From Morinoia aosen (lineage: Eukaryota > Arthropoda > Malacostraca > Amphipoda > Talitridae): DNA of 64,000 nt. Made by a program: the position numbers and the translations under genes. The stretch covers positions 46,477,842 to 46,541,841 of the forward strand of contig CM059569.1 of NCBI GenBank assembly GCA_030386875.1, written 5' to 3'. This document shows, one piece after another, positions 34,626-47,028 of the stretch (positions are counted from its first letter, which is position 1; each line of letters starts with the position of its first letter). Under the pieces are notes generated by a model. That model was given only the letters and a program-made list of their open reading frames with translations, was not told where the DNA came from and did no database searches.

Positions 34626-35664
34626 CTAATGCTTCATTTCATCTATGGGAGTGAAATCCATATTTCATTTTCACCTCCGAGTGAAGTTCAAATTTTATTT
34701 TTCATCTATAGGAAGTCTTTTTCCATCCCTGTGATTGGAAATTACCTTTTCTTCTTATCTTATTTTCATTTCATCCCTGTGAGAGAAATCGAAAGATAAT
34801 CCCTGAGAGATTTTTACCTCAGCAATCTTCACGCCTGAACAGAAAAATGTCTGAATGTACAATTGTCTGGAAAAAAACGGTCATTCTTGCTCTGAATCTA
34901 TAACAGACGTGTAGAAAATACGTCAAGATTAAATTAAACTGAGTAATTTTTGTCTGAATTAAAAAGAACTTGCTAGGTGAAGCCTGATAAAATAAGCTCC
35001 TTTGATGGAAGTTTTGCTAAGGGAAAGTTAATTACTTCCTAATTAATTTAACCAGAGAACTCTTAGGAGTTTTTGCTAGAAATGTCTGGCGGAGCGAGGG
35101 GTTGCAGTCCGTTGCAGCGTATCTACGGAGCTCTTCCCCTCGTGTCAACGTGGACCGCGTCATGTCCGCATGGATTTTCTTCCATCATGTCCTCTTGGAC
35201 TCTACATCCATCATGTCCACATGGACATCATGGACATGATGGGTCCCGTTATGTACACATGGACCACGCCCACTAACTGTAGCAAACGCATGGATATAAT
35301 ACCTCATATTAACAGTTACGACTATAAAGAATGATAACTACTTTCTTGCAGCCAGAATTGGAGCCCTATATTAACATTTTCGTTTAAATGTTTATTTTAA
35401 AACCGTTTTAATGTTATATGCCTTGAACATTGCCCAAGTTTTACATATTTACTCTAGCATTACCTCACAACCTTTAGCTTTGGCGTAATTCAATTTTTCA
35501 CCGTAAGTTTTGGCTCTTAGCTAGTAATAGCCTTTTTATAAAATTATTAATCCAATAAATTTTACTGGAATCGATAAACCATGTGATCTAATGCAAGCCG
35601 ATCACAGTTATGGAACATGGCTTGCAACCACGTCGTCCATCAGTTATACAATTGTTATACAAAC
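34626..35664. other. AT-rich spacer
   Basis: Beyond decayed 31-bp copies to about 34790 and the hairpin at 35208-35242, nothing is recognised. Confidence 0.45.
35208..35242. other. Small perfect hairpin in a CATGTCC-rich patch
   Basis: Arms CCATCATGTCCA (35208-35219) and TGGACATGATGG (35231-35242) are exact inverses around an 11-nt loop. The surrounding 35158-35270 carries several more CATGTCC and ATGGAC motifs in both orientations, so the hairpin may be a by-product of a small decayed repeat. Confidence 0.7.
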
Positions 35665-35915
35665 TATTCGAAAAAATTAAAAGTGAAGATAATGCCTATA
35701 AAATTAGTTATTTTATTTAAATATATTAGAAGCGTTTGTTTTTACTGTATTTGGGAATTTATTATCAATCGTGCTTTCATGCTTGCGTTGAATTGATCAT
35801 ACTTTTTATTTTACAGAACTGATAACGAAGCTGACCTCCGAAATGTTTTCGATTTTTTGTTTTTTTAATAAAACGACAAACTTTATCAGCATTTTCGTTG
35901 TTTTTTATTTTTTAT
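35665..35915 (+). mobile_element. Second, older copy of the inverted-repeat element family of 24958-25154
   Basis: The conserved interior block, TATTTTACAGAACTGA followed by AAGCTG, TCCGAAATG and TTTTCGATTTTTT, is at about 35809-35862. The outer parts are again roughly inverted: AAAAGTGAAGATAATGC on the left against the reverse complement of GCATTTTCGTTGTTTTTT on the right. It is about 50 bp longer than the first copy, with extra sequence in the left half. Identity with copy 1 is low outside the core, so it is old. Confidence 0.65.
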
Positions 35916-36002
35916 TGAATCTGCGATTTAAGCAAAGCTAACATCTGTTCATTTCAAAAAAATAAAAACCTAAATCCTGTTACACAGAACAAATAATTTT
36001 GC

Positions 36003-37979
36003 GTCTTGTCAAATCTCAATGGCGAAGTAACAAATCTCAGTGGCGAAGTAACAAATCTCAGTGGCGAAGTAACAAATCTCAGTGGCGAAGTAACAAATCT
36101 CAGTGGCGAAGTAACAAATCTCAGTGGCGAAGTAACAAATCTCAGTGGCGAAGTAACAAATCGCAATGGCGAAGTAACAAATCTCAATGGCGAAGTAACA
36201 AATCTCAATGGCGAAGTAACAAATCTCAGTGGCGAAGTAACAAATCTCAGTGGCGAAGTAACAAATCTCAGTGGCGAAGTAACAAATCTCAGTGGCGAAG
36301 TAACAAATCTCAGTGGCGAAGTAACAAATCGCAATGGCGAAGTAACAAATCTCAATGGCGAAGTAACAAATCTCAATGGCGAAGTAACAAATCTCAGTGG
36401 CGAAGTAACAAATCTCAGTGGCGAAGTAACAAATCTCAGTGGCGAAGTAACAAATCTCAGTGGCGAAGTAACAAATCTCAGTGGCGAAGTAACAAATCTC
36501 AGTGGCGAAGTAACAAATCTCAGTGGCGAAGTAACAAATCGCAATGGCGAAGTAACAAATCTCAATGGCGAAGTAACAAATCTCAACGGCGAAGTAACAA
36601 ATCGCAATGGCGAAGTAACAAATCTCAATGGCGAAGTAACAAATCTCAATGGCGAAGTAACAAATCTCAATGGCGAAGTAACAAATCTCAATGGCGAAGT
36701 AACAAATCTCAACGGCGAAGTAACAAATCTCAATGGCGAAGTAACAAATCTCAATGGCGAAGTAACAAATCTCAATGGCGAAGTAACAAATCTCAGTGGC
36801 GAAGTAACAATTCTCAATGGCGAAGTAACAAATCTCAATGGCGAAGTAACAAATCTCAATGGCGAAGTAACAAATCTCAATGGCGAAGTAACAAATCTCA
36901 ATGGCGAAGTAACAAATCTCAATGGCGAAGTAACAAATCTCAATGGAGAAGTAACAAATCTCAGTGGCGAAGTAACAAATCTGAATGGCGAAGTAACAAA
37001 TCTCAATGGCGAAGTAACAAATCTCAATGGCGAAGTAACAAATCTCAGTGGCGAAGTAACAAATCTCAATGGCGAAGTAACAAATCTCAATGGCGAAGTA
37101 ACAAATATCTATGGCGAAGTAACAAATCTCAATGGCGAAGTAACAAATCTCAATGGCGAAGTAACAAATCTCAATGGCGAAGTAACAAATCTCAGTGGCG
37201 AAGTAACAAATCTCAATGGCGAAGTAACAAATCTCAATGGCGAAGTAACAAATCTCAATGGTGAAGTAACAAATCTCAACGGCGAAGTAACAAATCTCAA
37301 TGGCGAAGTAACAAATCTCAATGGCGAAGTAACAAATCTCAATGGCGAAGTAACAAATCTCAACGGCGAAGTAACAAATCTCAATGGCGAAGTAACAAAT
37401 CTCAACGGCGAAGTAACAAATCTCAATGGCGAAGTAACAAATCTCAATGGCGAAGTAACAAATCTCAATGGCGAAGTAACAAATCTCAACGGCGAAGTAA
37501 CAAACCTCAATGGCAAAGTAAAAAATCTCAACGGCGAAGTAACAAATCTCAACGGCGAAGTAACAAATCTTAATGGCGAAGTAACAAATCTCAACGGCGA
37601 AGTAACAAATCTCAATGGCGAAGTAACAAATCTCAACGGCGAAGTAACAAATCTCAACGGCGAAGTAACAAATCTCAACGGCGAAGTAACAAATCTCAAT
37701 GGCGAAGTAACAAATCTCAGTGGCGAAGTAACAAATCTCAATGGCGAAGTAACAAATCTCAACGGCGAAGTAACAAATCTCAATGGCGAAGTAACAAATC
37801 TCAGTGGCGAAGTAACAAATCTCAATGGCGAAGTAACAAATCTCAATGGCGAAGTAACAAATCTCAATGGCGAAGTAACAAATCTCAATGCCGAAGTAAC
37901 AAATCTCAACGGCGAAGTAACAAATCTCAATGGTGAAGTAACAAATCTCAATGGCGAAGTAACAAATCTCAATGGTGAA
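36003..37979. repeat. Minisatellite, 21-bp unit, about 94 copies in perfect register
   Basis: The unit contains AATCTCAATGGCGAAGTAAC plus A. The reading register never shifts over nearly 2 kb: substitutions are common (CAAT, CAGT, CAAC, CGCAAT), but no indel is visible. The plus strand therefore encodes NLNGEVT about 94 times with N/S, L/R and a few other changes. The cycle has Val and Leu at 3-4 spacing, the a/d positions of a coiled-coil heptad. The open frame begins at TTG, has no in-frame ATG and runs straight into the adjoining 16-bp array, so a gene is not supported. AGT-type copies dominate the left third and AAT/AAC types the rest. Confidence 0.97.
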
Positions 37980-37986
37980 GTATCAC

Positions 37987-38700
37987 CCCACCAACCACAC
38001 ACCCCACCAACCACACACCCCACCAACCACACACCCCACCAACCACACACCCCACCAACCACACACCACACCAACCACACACCACACCAACCACACACCA
38101 CACCAAACACACACCACACCAACAACACACCCCACCAACCACACACCCCACCAACCACACACCACACCAACCGCACACCACACCAACCGCACACCACACC
38201 AACCGCACACCACACCAACCGCACACCACACCAACCGCACACCACACCAACCGCACACCACACCAACCACACACCACACCAACCACACACCACACCAACC
38301 ACACACCACACCAACCACACACCACACCAACCACACACCACACCAACCACACACCACACCAACCACACACCACACCAACCACACACCACACCAACCACAC
38401 ACCACACCAACCACACACCACACCAACCACACACCACACCAACCACACACCACACCAACCACACACCACACCAACCACACACCCCACCAACCACACACCC
38501 CACCAACCACACACCCCACCAACCACACACCACACCAACCACACACCACACCAACCACACACCACACCAACCACCCTCCACACCAACCACACACCACACC
38601 AACCACACACCACACCAACCACACACCACACCAACCACACACCCCACCAACCACACACCACACCAACCACACACCACACCAACAACACACCACACCAGCC
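37987..38700. repeat. Minisatellite, 16-bp unit, about 45 copies
   Basis: The unit is CCAACCACACACCACA. CCCC-containing copies are grouped at both ends and a run of CCAACCGCACACCACA copies lies at about 38160-38260, so variants spread locally. The plus strand carries almost no T. The open frames through it on both strands are low-complexity and continue from neighbouring arrays. Confidence 0.97.
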
Positions 38701-39446
38701 ACACGATGCTCGCAATACGGTGCATCAATTGGTCTTATGAAAAATTCAAATACCCATTTTTAAATTAAGTTAGAAAATGGACCCAGTTAATGCTAGGTAT
38801 TTATATGATTGAAAAGCACTTCTGACTCTAAATTTGAGTTGCATATTGAACTTTACTTTAACTCTAAGCAGTCAACGTGTAAGACATTCAATTTAATCAT
38901 TGTTCTTTCATCTTTGAAGTTATACATTTTCATGACAGCAATGGACAATCAAACAAAAATAAATCTTTGACAGAAATGTAATTCGTTTATTATAAATATA
39001 AACATAATTACACGGCTTGACATAATTGTGAAACCTCTAAGGATCGAGTTTACACAGGCGTTAATTCATCACATTCGGACGCGCTCACGAGGCTAAAGTG
39101 GGCGTTGTTAGCCCCCTTTTATCGTATTATATAAAAAAATGGCTGCCAAAAGTAACCGTTCCACCAATGAAAGATTCCAGCCTCAAAAGGGGGCAATGAG
39201 AGTTGACCAGTGATTGGAAGGGGGGCAATCGATGACAACCAATCATGGTTCCCAATTACTGAGCGCTAGCTTGTGGCTGAGCGAAAACTTATGAGAGGCC
39301 TCGTCACGGAAGCGCATTTCTGCGTCGCGCGGGCGGCCTCAAGTGCCTGAAGCGCACGCCCGGCGTCGTCCAGGAGCATCACGGCTGCGGAGCGCAAGAA
39401 ATCACGCAAGTTACGTCGCCGGAGCGCAGCCCCGCCCCAAATCACG

Positions 39447-39447
39447 A

Positions 39448-39502
<55 letters not shown>
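39447..39502. repeat. ATT trinucleotide microsatellite
   Basis: About 18 uninterrupted ATT units follow CACGATTG. It marks the right boundary of similarity between the two modules. Confidence 0.97.
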
Positions 39503-39503
<1 letters not shown>

Positions 39504-40623
39504 CTCGTGATTTCTTGCGCTCATCTGACATCAATTTATTACTCATTATCATTGGTTGTGAGTGCTCAGAAGGGGGCGGGCTGTATATCGTTCGAAAGGG
39601 TGCATAGATAACGGCTCGGGAAATGAGTTTTTCATTTATTCATGCCCTAATTATTTAGTTATGATGGATTATAAGCGAAAACCAACTCCAAACCCAACTA
39701 CGCGTGAACATCCTTCATTCCTGAATCAATCCATATTAAATTTTGGGGGTCTAGATAATAACGCAAGTACTTAATGACTAAAATAACATAAGTAATTATT
39801 ATCAAGTTTTTCTTATAATACTAATTTCTATTATTTGGAAGAAGTCCCATCCAAGACCTATAGCTGTACCCGGTCAGGTTCCCAGAATAGATTCACGTTT
39901 TATCATGAACGACGTGTTTTTGAAAATGTTGAATTTTTTATTTTAGGAACGGAATTATGCGCTGAAAATTTGTCCGTAGCTGCGTGAGACCATTATCTGA
40001 TAACTTTTAGAGTTTATGGGGCTTAGGGTCATCTAAATTTTTGTTAATGGTCGTAAATCTTGAAAAACTCGACGGCTTTCTGCGCTTACATGACAAATGT
40101 TAACCTCAAAAATTGTTTTCGAAATTATACAAAAAACTTCGTAGAAACTCGCAATTTTTTGCTTGATTTAGACGTATCTAGGTTCTCTTTACCTGCATAT
40201 GTATTTTCAGCCAATAATTTTACCTGGATGGTGAAATTTGAGTGATTTTTATTTGAATTTTGACGGTTGACGCGCTCGCGCGACCCCTGATGCAACAAAG
40301 GTGAGCATTCTCAACATTACATGTTGGTTAAAGCATGCTATTTGTAAATTCTGGGTTACAACTATTTCTAGCAAATCTATACGGAATATGCAAGGAAACT
40401 AACTAGAATAGCATTTGTATTTGAACTAGCACACGTGATGACAGCTGCTTTTTGATGTACAATGGCGATGACCTTGAGTTGGTCTGCTCAGAGCGTTAGA
40501 AGAAAACGTAGACTGACGCGCGAAAATTTCTACACATGATTTCCATGCATATATCACACTAAATGCCGTACATTTTGTTAACAACAGGTATTGATTTTCA
40601 AATTGATAATTATGTAACATCCA
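39503..40623. other. Unique sequence between the first module and the C-rich array
   Basis: Immediately after the ATT run, CGTGATTTCTTGCGCTC is the exact inverse of GAGCGCAAGAAATCACG at about 39390-39406, so the run sits in the loop of an inverted repeat present only in this copy. Otherwise there are short open frames without domains (39562-39774, 40060-40245) and nothing else recognised. Confidence 0.5.
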
Positions 40624-43600
40624 CACACCACACTCGCCACACACACACCACTCGCCACACCTACCACACCAAGCCACATACCCGCCACACATACCACACC
40701 AAGCCACACACCCGCCACCAGCACCACCAGTGACCAGCGCCACCAGTGACCAGCGCCACCTGCCACCAGCACCACCCGCCACCAGCCCCACCCGCCACCA
40801 GCCCCACCCGCCACCAGCACCACCAGCGACCAGCACCACCCGCCACCAGCCCCACCCGCCACCAGCCCCACCCGCCACCAGCACCACCAGCGACCAACAC
40901 CACCCGCCACCAGCACCACCCGCCACCAGCACCACCAGCGACCAGCACCACCCGCCACCAGCCCCACCCGCCACCAGCCCCACCGGCCACAAGCCCCACC
41001 CGCCACCAGCACCACCAGCGACCAGCACCACCCGCCACCAGCGCCACCCGCCACGAGCACCACCCGCCACCACCACCACCCGCCACCACCACCACCAGCA
41101 CCACCACCACCAGCACCACCCGCCACCAGCACCACTCGCCACCAGCACCACCCGCCACCAGCACCACCCGCCACCAGCACCACCCGCCACCAGCACCACC
41201 CGCCACCAGCACCACCCGCCACCAGCACCACCCACCACCAGCACCACCCGCCACCAGCACCACCCACGACCAGCACCACACCACCCACGAACAGCACCAC
41301 CCACGACCAGCACCACCCGCCACCAGCACCAACCGCCACCAGCACCACCCGCCACTAGCACCACCCCCCACCCCCCACCAGTCCCACATGCCACACCCGC
41401 CATCAGCCCCACATGCAACACCCGCCACCAACACCACCCGCCACCAGCCTCACCCGCCACCAGCCCAACCCGCCACCAGCCCCACCCGCCACCAGCGCCA
41501 CCCGCCACGAGCACCACCCGCCACGAGCACCACCCGCCACGAGCACAACCCGCCACGAGCACCACCCGCCACGAGCACCACCCGCCACGAGCACCACCCG
41601 CCACCAGCACCACCCGCCACCAGCGCCACCCGCCACCAGCACCACCCACCACCAGCACCACCCGCCACCAGCACCACCAGCACCACCCACGACCAGCACC
41701 ACCCGCCACCAGCGACCAGCGCCACCCGCCACCAGCGCCACCCGCCACCAGCACCACCCGCCACCAGCACCACCCGCCACCAGCACCACCCACGACCAGC
41801 ACCACCCACGACCAGCACCACCCCCCACCCGCCACCAGTCCCACATGCCACACCGGCCATCAGCCCCACATGCAACACCCGCCAGCAACACCACCCGCCA
41901 CCAGTCCCTCATGCCACACCGGCCATCAGCCCCACATGCAACACCCGCCAGCAACACCACCCGCCACCAGCCTCAACCGCCACCAGCCCAACCTGCCACC
42001 AGCACCACCCGCCACCAGCACCACTCGCCACCAGCACCACCCGCCACCAGCACCACCCGCCACCAGCACCACCCGCCACCAGCACCACCCGCCACCAGCA
42101 CCACCCACGACCAGCACCACCCACGACCAGCACCACCCACGACCAGCACCACCCACGACCAGCACCACCCGCCACCAGCACCATCGCCACCAGCACCACC
42201 CGCCACCAACACCACCCGCCACCAACACCACCCGCCACCAGCACCACCCGCCACCAGCACCACCCGCCACCAGCACCAACCGCCACCAGCCCAACCCGCC
42301 ACCAGCACCACCCGCCACCAGCACCACCCGCCACCAGCACCACCCGCCACCAGCACCACCCGCCACCAGCACCACCCGCCACCAGCACCACCCGCCACCA
42401 GCACCAACCGCCACCAGCACCACCCGCCACCAGCACCACCCGCCACCAGCACCAACCGCCACCAGCTCCACCCACGACCAGCACCACCCACGACCAGCAC
42501 CACCCACGACCAGCACCACCCACGACCAGCACCACCCACGACCAGCACCACCCACGACCAGCACCACCCACGACCAGCACCACCCGCCACCAGCCTCACC
42601 CGCAACCAGCACCATCCGCCACCAGCACCACTCGCCACCAGCCCAACCCGCCACCAGCACCATCCGCCACCAGCACCACTCGCCACCAGCACCACCCGCC
42701 ACCAGCACCACCCGCCACCAGCACCACCCGCCACCAGCACCACCCGCCACCAGCACCACCCGCCACCAGCACCACCCACGACCAGCACCACCCACGACCA
42801 GCACCACCCACGACCAGCACCACCCCCCACCCGCCACCAGTCCCACATGCCACACTCGCCAGCAACACCACCCGCCACCAGCCTCAACCGCCACCAGCCC
42901 AACCCGCCACCAGCACCACCCGCCACCAGCACCACCCGCCACCAGCACCACCCGCCACCAGCACCACCCACGACCAGCACCACCCACGACCAGCACCACC
43001 CACGACCAGCACCACCCACGACCAGCACCACCCGCCACCAGCACCACCCACGACCAGCACCACCCACGACCAGCACCACCCACGACCAGCACCACCCACG
43101 ACCAGCACCACCCACGACCAGCACCACTCGCCACCAGCCCAACCCGCCACCAGCACCACCCGCCACCAGCACCACTCGCCACCAGCACCACCCGCCACCA
43201 GCACCACCCGCCACCAGCACCACCCGCCACCAGCACCACCCGCCACCAGCACCACCCACGACCAGCACCACCCACGACCAGCACCACCCACGACCAGCAC
43301 CACCCACGACCAGCACCACCCCCCACCCGCCACCAGTCCCACATGCCACACTCGCCAGCAACACCACCCGCCACCAGCCTCAACCGCCACCAGCCCAACC
43401 CGCCACCAGCACCACCCGCCACCAGCACCACCCGCCACCAGCACCACCCGCCACCAGCACCACCCGCCACCAGCACCACCCGCCACCAGCACCACCCACG
43501 ACCAGCACCACCCACGACCAGCACCACCCACGACCAGCACCACCCACGACCAGCACCACCCACGACCAGCACCACCCGCCACCAGCACCACCCGCCACCA

Positions 43601-45490
43601 GCACCACCCGCCACCAACACCACCCGCCACCAGCACCACCCGCCACCAGCACCAACCGCCACCAGCCCAACCCGCCACCAGCACCACCCGCCACCAGCAC
43701 CACCCGCCACCAGCACCACCCGCCACCAACACCACCCGCCACCAGCACCACCCGCCACCAGCACCAACCGCCACCAGCACCACCCGCCACCAGCACCACC
43801 CGCCACCAGCACCAACCGCCACCAGCTCCACCCACGACCAGCACCACTCACGACCAGCACCACCCACGACCAGCACCACCCACGACCAGCACCACCAGCA
43901 CCACCCACGACCAGCACCACCCGCCACCAGCCTCACCCGCAACCAGCACCACCCGCCACCAGCACCACTCGCCACCAGCCCAACCCGCCACCAGCACCAC
44001 CCGCCACCAGCACCACTCGCCACCAGCACCACCCGCCACCAGCACCACCCGCCACCAGCACCACCCGCCACCAGCACCACCCGCCACCAGCACCACCCAC
44101 GACCAGCACCACCCACGACCAGCACCACCCACGACCAGCACCACCCACGACCAGCACCACCCCCCACCCACCACCAGTCCCACATGCCACACTCGCCAGC
44201 AACACCACCCGCCACCAGCCTCAACCGCCACCAGCCCAACCCGCCACCAGCACCACCCGCCACCAGCACCACCCGCCACCAGCACCACCCGCCACCAGCA
44301 CCACCCGCCACCAGCACCACCCGCCACCAGCAACACCCGCCACCAGCACCAACCGCCACCAGCTCCACCCACGACCAGCACCACCCACGACCAGCACCAC
44401 CCACGACCAGCACCACCCACGACCAGCACCACCCACGACCAGCACCACCAGCACCACCCACGACCAGCACCACCCGCCACCAGCCTCACCCGCAACCAGC
44501 CTCACCCGCAACCAGCCTCACCCGCCCCACCCGCCACCAGCCCAACCCGCCACCAGCACCACCCGCCACCAGTTCCACCCGCCACCAGCAACACCCGCCA
44601 CTAGCCCCACATGCCACACCCGCTACCAGCCTCACACGCCACCAGCCTCACCCGCCACCAGCCTCACACGCCACCAGCCTCACCCGCCACCAGCCCCACC
44701 CGCCACCAGCACCACCCCCCACCCGCCACCAGTCCCACATGCCACACCCGCCACCAGCCCCACATGCAACACCCGCCACCAGCACCAGTCCCACATGCCA
44801 CACCCGCCACCAGCCGCACATGCAACACCCGCCACCAGCACCACCCGCCACCAGCCTCACCCGCCACCAGCCTCACCCGCCACCAGCCTCACAGGCCACC
44901 AGCACCAACCGCCACCAGCACCACCAGCCACCAACACCACCCGCCACCAGCGCCACCCGCCACCAGCACCACCCGCCACCAGCACCACCCGCCACCAGCA
45001 CCACCCGCCACCAGCACCACCCGCCACCAGCACCACCCGCCACCAGCCTCACCCGCCCCACCCGCCACCAGCCCCACCCGCCACCAGCCCCACCCGCCAC
45101 CAGCCCCACCCGCCACCAGCCCCACCCGCCACCAGCCCCACCCGCCACCAGTTCCACCCGGCACCAGTTCCACCCGGCACCAGCACCACCCGCCACCAGC
45201 ACCACCCGCCACCAGCCCCACATGCCACACCCGCTACCAGCCTCACACGTCACCAGCCCCACCCGCCACCAGCACCACCCCCCACCCGCCACCAGCACCA
45301 CCCCCCACCCGCCACCAGTCCCACATGCCACACCCGCCACCAGCCCCACATGCAACACCCGCCACCAGCCCCACATGCGACACTCGCCACCAGCCCCACA
45401 TGCGACACTCGCCACCAGCCCCACATGCCACACCCGCCACCAGCACCACCTGCCACACATGCCACACCCGCCACCAGCCCCACCCACCAC
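40624..45490. repeat. Large C-rich satellite, 16-bp unit, about 300 copies
   Basis: The main unit is CACCACCCGCCACCAG, with a second type CACCACCCACGACCAG that occurs in runs, and rarer forms with CCTCAACC, CATGCCACA or CCCCCCACC. A marker string containing CCAGCAACACCACCCG occurs at about 41884, 41950, 42861, 43357 and 44198, showing that blocks of about 0.5, 0.85 and 0.9 kb were duplicated within the array. The minus strand is (CTGGTGGCGGGTGGTG)n, with several GG or GGG runs per unit, so quadruplex formation is plausible. No frame on either strand has regular stops, giving open frames up to 1855 codons that begin at GTG. They are artefacts. Confidence 0.97.
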
Positions 45491-45497
45491 GTATCAC

Positions 45498-46230
45498 ACA
45501 CCACACCAGCTACACACCACACCAGTTACACACCACACCAACCACACACGGCACCAACCACACACCACACCAACCACACACCACACCAACCACACACCAC
45601 ACCAAACACACACCACACCAACCACACACCACACCAACCACACACCACACCAAACACACACCACACCAAACACACACCACACCAAACACACACCACACCA
45701 ACAACACACCCCACCAACCACACACCACACCAACCACACACCACACCAACCACACACCACACCAACCACACACCCCACCAACCACACACCCCACCAACCA
45801 CACACCACACCAATCACACACCACACCAATCACACACCACACCAACCACACACCACACCAACCACACACCACACCAACCACACACCACACCAACCACACA
45901 CCACACCAACCACACACCACACCAACCACACACCACACCAACCACACACCCCACCAACAACACACCCCACCAACCACACACCCCACCAACCACACACCAC
46001 ACCAACCACACACCACACCAACCACACACCACACCAACCACACACCACACCAACCACACACCACACCAACCACACACCACACCAACCACCCACCACACCA
46101 ACCACCCACCACACCAACCACACACCACACCAACCACACACCACACCAACCACACACCACACCAACCACACACCACACCAAACACACACCACACCAAACA
46201 CACCACACCAACAACACACCACACCAGCCA
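45498..46230. repeat. Minisatellite, 16-bp unit, about 46 copies
   Basis: Same unit, CCAACCACACACCACA, as 37987-38700, but with a different arrangement of variants: CCAAACACACACCACA and CCAATCACACACCACA copies occur here and CCGC copies do not. The array has thus evolved separately since the duplication while its flank stayed almost unchanged. Confidence 0.97.
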
Positions 46231-46977
46231 CACGATGCTCGCAATACGGTGCATCAATTGGTCTTATGAAAAATTCAAATACCCATTTTTAAATTAAGTT
46301 AGAAAATGGACCCAGTTAATGCTAGGTATTTATATGATTGCAAAGCACTTCTGACTCTAAATTTGAGTTGCATATTGAACTTTACTTTAACTCTAAGCAG
46401 TCAACGTGTAAGACATTCAATTTAATCATAGGTCTTTCATCTTTGAAGTTAAACATTTTCATGACAGCAATGGACAATCAAACAAAAATAAATCTTTGAC
46501 AGAAATGTAATTCGTTTATTATAAATATAAACATAATTACACGGCTTGACATAATTGTGAAACCTCTAAGGATCGAGTTTACACAGGCGTTAATTCATCA
46601 CATTCGGACGCGCTCACGAGGCTAAAGTGGGCGTTGTTAGCCCCCTTTTATCGTATTATATAAAAAAATGGCTGCCAAAAGTAACCGTTCCACCAATGAA
46701 AGATTCCAGCCTCAAAAGGGGGCAATGAGAGTTGACCAGTGATTGGAAGGGGGGCAATCGATGACAACCAATCATGGTTCCCAATTACTGAGCGCTAGCT
46801 TGTGGCTGAGCGAAAACTTATGAGAGGCCTCGTCACGGAAGCGCATTTCTGCGTCGCGCGGGCGGCCTCAAGTGCCTGAAGCGCACGCCCGGCGTCGTCC
46901 AGGAGCATCACGGCTGCGGAGCGCAAGAAGTCACGCAAGTTACGTCGCCGGAGCGCAGCCCCGCCCCAAATCACGAT

Positions 46978-46983
46978 TATTAC

Positions 46984-47028
<45 letters not shown>

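Larger units (their letters stand above)
37980..39502. repeat. Duplicated module, copy 1 (16-bp array + about 750 bp + ATT run)
   Basis: Starts with GTATCAC directly at the end of the 21-bp array and ends in the ATT run. Its partner is 45491-47040. Outside the simple repeats the two copies differ at only about five positions in about 750 bp (roughly 99 percent identity). The non-array part holds an AT-rich half and a CpG-rich segment of about 200 bp next to the ATT run. A TATATAAAA-like motif just before an ATG at about 39138 opens a 24-codon frame, identical in both copies, of unknown meaning. It could be a mobile element with an internal minisatellite, a local segmental duplication, or an assembly effect. 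Confidence 0.9.

Noticed and set aside
36006-38768. 920-codon open frame of NLNGEVT repeats followed by a His/Pro/Thr-rich tail
   Set aside because: Begins at TTG, contains no in-frame ATG in the heptad part, and passes through the junction of two unrelated arrays. Better explained by stop-free satellite units.
37980-46230. Regularly spaced repeats as a CRISPR array or telomere
   Set aside because: Units are contiguous with no unique spacers, and the CCAACCACACACCACA unit is unlike known telomere repeats such as TTAGG.
40730-46297. Open frames of 1855 and 1848 codons, and several of 200-1063 codons, on both strands
   Set aside because: They start at GTG or other non-ATG codons, consist only of repeat peptides in every frame, and exist because the 16-bp units lack stops.
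46800-46980. CpG-rich segment of the module as a LINE or SINE 3' end with an ATT tail
   Set aside because: The GC-rich block followed by ATT repeats is suggestive, and a minus-strand frame includes LRDFLRSAAVMLLDD, but no family could be recognised and no target duplication was found.
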